From NCBI GenBank assembly GCA_017465605.1, contig JAFTVW010000007.1, forward strand, positions 124,001 through 188,000: a DNA stretch of 64,000 nucleotides, written 5' to 3'. The translations under genes and the position numbers were made by a program. Within the stretch, counting starts at the first letter, position 1, and each line of letters starts with the position of its first letter. The DNA is from Alistipes sp. GTDB lineage: Bacteria; Bacteroidota; Bacteroidia; Bacteroidales; Rikenellaceae. Below are positions 61,053-64,000 of this stretch, in pieces. The notes below the pieces were generated by a model. That model saw nothing but the letters and a program-made list of their open reading frames with translations, was not told the DNA's origin and made no database searches.

Positions 61053-62171
61053 ATGAAACGGTTTTTAGAATACAAAATATACCGCACCAACATTCCTTCG
61101 CAGGTCGCCGCTATGCAAGATTTACTCTCGCAGGTAGCGTCGGTTGCTCTAACGCCCGTAAGATTACTATTTTTCTGCGGAGCTAAGACCAACGAGGAGT
61201 TTCAACTGCAACGCCAAACTGTGGAATGTGTATGCAGAGAGCACTACACCAAGAATCAGCCCGTTGTTGCACTGATTGCGCAAGCTCCCATCGAATCGAC
61301 ATATGCTGTGGAGGTTACATACGCCGACCCGCAATGCGTAGATATTGCCTACCACAATAACTATATTATATTAAACAACAACCTATTACTTTCAGGGGCA
61401 ATATATAGTTCAACTAACATTTCAATTACAGAGCAATCCAACCAGATATTCAGCGAGTTGGGAGATATATTGGCAAACGAAGATTACAACATAAACAACA
61501 TTGTCCGCCAGTGGAATTATATCGAAAATATCACATCGCTATCGCCCGAGGGTCAGAACTATCAGCAGTTCAACGATGCCCGTAGTGAATTTTATTCCAA
61601 AACAACGTGGAAGAACGGCTACCCTGCCGCAACGGGAATAGGTACTGCGTGTGGAGGTGTTACAGTTGTGGTTGATGCTCTGCGCAATAGTGATATTTAC
61701 AGCGAACCAATTGACAACCCACTGCAAATATCAGCTCACGCCTACTCGCAAAAGGTGCTGATTAACAACATCTCTGTACCCAACAAAACCACTCCAAAGT
61801 TCGAGCGAGCCCGCAGTGTCGAGTGCAAAGAGATGGAGGCGATATACATTTCGGGGACTGCTGCAATTCGTGGTGAGGAGAGTTGTACGGATAGTGATAT
61901 CATAAGCCAAATTGAACTTACGATGGAGAATATCGAGCAACTCACATCGCAAAAAGATTCAAAACATAAAAACGATTCACAAGAGGCTGAATACGAGAAT
62001 TCAATGCTTCGCATATACTTAAAGCACCGCTCTAATTGGCCACAAGTAAAACAATGGATAGCAGACAATTGTGCAAATATAGAAACCCTATGCATTGAGG
62101 CCGATATCTGCCGTAGTGAACTACTTGTTGAGATTGAAGGCATAGCAAACAAAATAATTCAAAATAGATAA
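61053..62171 (+). CDS. Chorismatase-family protein (FkbO/Hyg5/XanB2-like, Rid superfamily)
   Basis: A 372-residue cytoplasmic protein without signal peptide. The C-terminal two-thirds matches the chorismatase pattern: NIVRQWNYIENI at about 149-160, YQQFNDARSEFY, GYPAATGIGTACGG at about 189, PIDNPLQISAHAYS at about 219, TPKFERARSV and IYISGTAAIRGEES at about 264. Relatives split chorismate into pyruvate and hydroxybenzoate or a dihydroxy-cyclohexadiene carboxylate. The match is from memory of motifs, so the exact product is open. It starts directly at the end of the cytochrome gene and ends 11 bases before the HzsA-like gene. Confidence 0.72.
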   Translation: MKRFLEYKIYRTNIPSQVAAMQDLLSQVASVALTPVRLLFFCGAKTNEEFQLQRQTVECVCREHYTKNQPVVALIAQAPIESTYAVEVTYADPQCVDIAYHNNYIILNNNLLLSGAIYSSTNISITEQSNQIFSELGDILANEDYNINNIVRQWNYIENITSLSPEGQNYQQFNDARSEFYSKTTWKNGYPAATGIGTACGGVTVVVDALRNSDIYSEPIDNPLQISAHAYSQKVLINNISVPNKTTPKFERARSVECKEMEAIYISGTAAIRGEESCTDSDIISQIELTMENIEQLTSQKDSKHKNDSQEAEYENSMLRIYLKHRSNWPQVKQWIADNCANIETLCIEADICRSELLVEIEGIANKIIQNR

Positions 62172-62182
62172 ATCGCGACGTT

Positions 62183-64000
62183 ATGAAATTCAAATTATCA
62201 CTTCTTATTGTCGCTCTCTGCGCAACAACTTTGGTTGCTCAGGGACAAATTTCGCCAGAGAAAGCCGAGCAAATAAGGCTAAAATCTGAGTTAGAGTATT
62301 TCAACATTGAATCGGTACGCAGTGCCTACAATGACTTTTGCAAAACGGCCTCATACGACTCGAAACTCTATGGTGCAAAACTCAGCGAATTAGAGAAATT
62401 GGCCACAAAAACAGATGCAGAATCACAGGCTAAATTAGTTAAACTAAAACGTGAGATACTGCTATCTAACCCACTGCTCGACAATGCAAAAGTTATTGTT
62501 GGAAGATACCGAGTTGGCGAGAATAATGGTCGTCGAATTATGGCTCCGTCGCTCGGAACTCAAAACAACAACTGGTCGAATCAATCCTCTTCGGCACGAA
62601 GTGGTTTCAATGCCGAAATTGCCGAGCTGAGTAATCTGCGTGGAGAGATTCAGAGCCGCACTATTTTCAAGCCTACAAATGGCTCTTCGGTAACAGATTT
62701 GATGCTTCACTGGGACGCAGAGCGTATCCTCTTCACCGCTGTCGGAGATGATAATAAGTGGGGAGTATTTGAGGTGAATCGTGACGGTAGCAATTTCCAT
62801 CGTGTAATCAACTCCGAAGAGAGCGATTTGGAGTTCTTCGATGGCGCATATATGCCCAGCGGACGTATTATAGCAATGAGTAACATTGGTTATCAGGGTG
62901 TTCCTTGCGTGAATGGTGATGACCCTGTGGGCAATATGATTGCATATGAGCCCACGACAGGAGCTATGCGTCGTATGACATTCGACCAAGATGCCAACTG
63001 GCACCCAAGAGTGATGAACAACGGACGTTTGATGTATGTGCGCTGGGAGTACACCGACCTTACGCACTACTATTCACGTTTTGTGATGCACGCAAACCCC
63101 GACGGCACAGAGACTAAGGCTTTGTATGGTAGTGGAGGTTGGTTTCCCAATAGCATTTTCGATATTCAACCTCTGCCCGGAGGAACAAATACATTTGTAG
63201 GTATCATTTCAGGCCATCACGGCATAGCTCGCTCGGGCCGACTTATCCTATTCGACCCATCAAAGGGCCGTAAGGAGGTGAAAGGTATGATTCAAGAGAT
63301 GCCTTTCAGCAAACGCGAGATTGTTCCGCTAATCAAAGACGAGCTTGTTAATGGAGTATGGCCACAGTTTATTAAGCCATATCCGATTAACGACAAATAT
63401 TTCCTCGTTGCAGCAAAACTGACTCCCGAATCATTATGGGGAATCTATCTTATTGACGTTTACGACAATATGACATTGGTTGCAGAGTACGAAGGCGAGG
63501 GTTTGATTAACCCTATCATAGTACAGAAGCGCCCCACACCTCCAATTATTCCCGACCGCATCAAGCCCACTGACAAGGAGGCTACGGTATTTATTCAGGA
63601 TATATATCAAGGTGAGGGTCTGCCAGGAGTTCCCGTTGGTACGGTCAAGAAATTACGAGTATTTGCCTACGAATACACCTATGTTAAATCTCAATCCGAC
63701 CACGTTGCACAAGGCATTCAGAGTGGTTGGGATATCAAACGTAATTTAGGAGAAGTAGATGTTGAGCCCGACGGCTCGGCTATCTTCAAGATTCCAGCCA
63801 ACACTCCCGTATCGTTCCAGCCACTTGACGAAGAGGGCAGAGCTATTCAGTGGATGCGCAGTTGGGTTACAGGTATGCCGGGTGAGGTAGTCTCGTGTGT
63901 GGGTTGCCACGAGGACCAGAATTCTATGCCTATACCTAAACGAGTAGCCGCATCGCAGAAGGATCCTGCAAAGTTGCAGACACCTGAGGGTGGCGTAAGA
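62183..64000 (+). CDS. HzsA-related haem protein (partial, runs off the window)
   Basis: The first 606 codons of an exported protein; no stop before the window ends. A signal peptide (MKFKLSLLIVALCATTLVAQG) and a helical region precede a TolB/PD40-like propeller (HWDAERILFTAVGDDNKWGV, EVNRDGSNFHRVI). Then comes a domain typical of hydrazine synthase alpha-like proteins: PVGTVKKLRVFAYEYTY, WDIKRNLGEVDVEPDGSAIF, PANTPVSFQPLDEEGRAIQW, and a haem motif CVGCH at 572-576 after MRSWVTGMPGEVVS. Hydrazine synthesis itself is not suggested; HzsA-related proteins are known outside anammox bacteria without a defined role. Third gene of the operon. Confidence 0.78.
   Translation, partial: MKFKLSLLIVALCATTLVAQGQISPEKAEQIRLKSELEYFNIESVRSAYNDFCKTASYDSKLYGAKLSELEKLATKTDAESQAKLVKLKREILLSNPLLDNAKVIVGRYRVGENNGRRIMAPSLGTQNNNWSNQSSSARSGFNAEIAELSNLRGEIQSRTIFKPTNGSSVTDLMLHWDAERILFTAVGDDNKWGVFEVNRDGSNFHRVINSEESDLEFFDGAYMPSGRIIAMSNIGYQGVPCVNGDDPVGNMIAYEPTTGAMRRMTFDQDANWHPRVMNNGRLMYVRWEYTDLTHYYSRFVMHANPDGTETKALYGSGGWFPNSIFDIQPLPGGTNTFVGIISGHHGIARSGRLILFDPSKGRKEVKGMIQEMPFSKREIVPLIKDELVNGVWPQFIKPYPINDKYFLVAAKLTPESLWGIYLIDVYDNMTLVAEYEGEGLINPIIVQKRPTPPIIPDRIKPTDKEATVFIQDIYQGEGLPGVPVGTVKKLRVFAYEYTYVKSQSDHVAQGIQSGWDIKRNLGEVDVEPDGSAIFKIPANTPVSFQPLDEEGRAIQWMRSWVTGMPGEVVSCVGCHEDQNSMPIPKRVAASQKDPAKLQTPEGGVR

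Noticed and set aside
62462..63067. A 201-codon open frame on the minus strand inside the HzsA-like gene
   Set aside because: It is the antisense shadow of the plus-strand gene, which has a signal peptide, clear domain motifs and a haem site.

Overview
The window reads as chromosomal DNA of a gut-type Bacteroidales bacterium (Bacteroidota). The support is direct. There are TonB-dependent receptor and PnuT-type transport genes behind a TPP riboswitch, a sufBCDS operon, NigD-like and DUF4923 proteins, Bacteroidota-type porins, and a GH20 hexosaminidase. Promoters follow the Bacteroidota pattern TTTG, about 20 bases, TAnnTTTG, and clear Shine-Dalgarno sequences are mostly absent. A threonine-synthase-like enzyme that best fits cysteate synthase (14843-16135) points to a sulfonolipid maker such as Alistipes/Rikenellaceae or Odoribacter. 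That placement is inference.

Layout. 1-5.6 kb: the end of glmM, an M20 dipeptidase, an orphan BlaI-type repressor, a HAD hydrolase with a leaderless promoter, umuDC and mscL. 5.7-10.6 kb: a C_GCAxxG_C_C protein divergent from a 998-aa PEP-synthase-like protein carrying receiver-like regions, and a flavodiiron protein. 10.6-13.8 kb: TPP riboswitch, TonB receptor and PnuT, a thiamine uptake operon. 13.8-19.5 kb: mannose-6-phosphate isomerase, the cysteate-synthase-like gene, an SGNH hydrolase, a metallophosphoesterase and an MFS transporter. 19.6-26.7 kb: an AsmA-like protein, a TlpA-like lipoprotein, an LPS-kinase-like gene, alkaline phosphatase, ung and a GNAT gene. 26.77-27.48 kb: a 719-bp transposon-like cassette. 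27.5-33.8 kb: a DoxX/BT_3928-type protein, tmk and sufBCDS. 34-42 kb: a serine hydrolase with an HGSNAT-like acyltransferase, tRNA-Ser(GCT), a lytic transglycosylase with a porin, pssA and manC. 42.5-53.2 kb: an OPT transporter, pepT, a flavin reductase, nadE, two DUF4923 genes, GH20, an acyltransferase and a NigD-like lipoprotein. 53.3-58.8 kb: a porin-potABCD polyamine operon. 59.2-64 kb: a three-gene locus with its own canonical promoter, encoding a beta-propeller di-haem cytochrome, a chorismatase-family protein and an HzsA-like haem protein that runs off the end.

Most interesting points. (1) The cytochrome/chorismatase/HzsA-like locus looks like an uncharacterised envelope redox system tied to a chorismate-derived aromatic. 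(2) A YdeI-family gene sits in a cassette with 26-bp perfect inverted repeats and a 9-bp target duplication but no transposase. (3) A 162-bp composite, highly palindromic repeat occurs twice, with a diverged third copy of its main module and several related terminator hairpins. (4) NadE has glycine exactly where the glutaminase nucleophile cysteine should be.

All calls were made by reading the sequence; no database search was run. Family names rest on recognised motifs and context.
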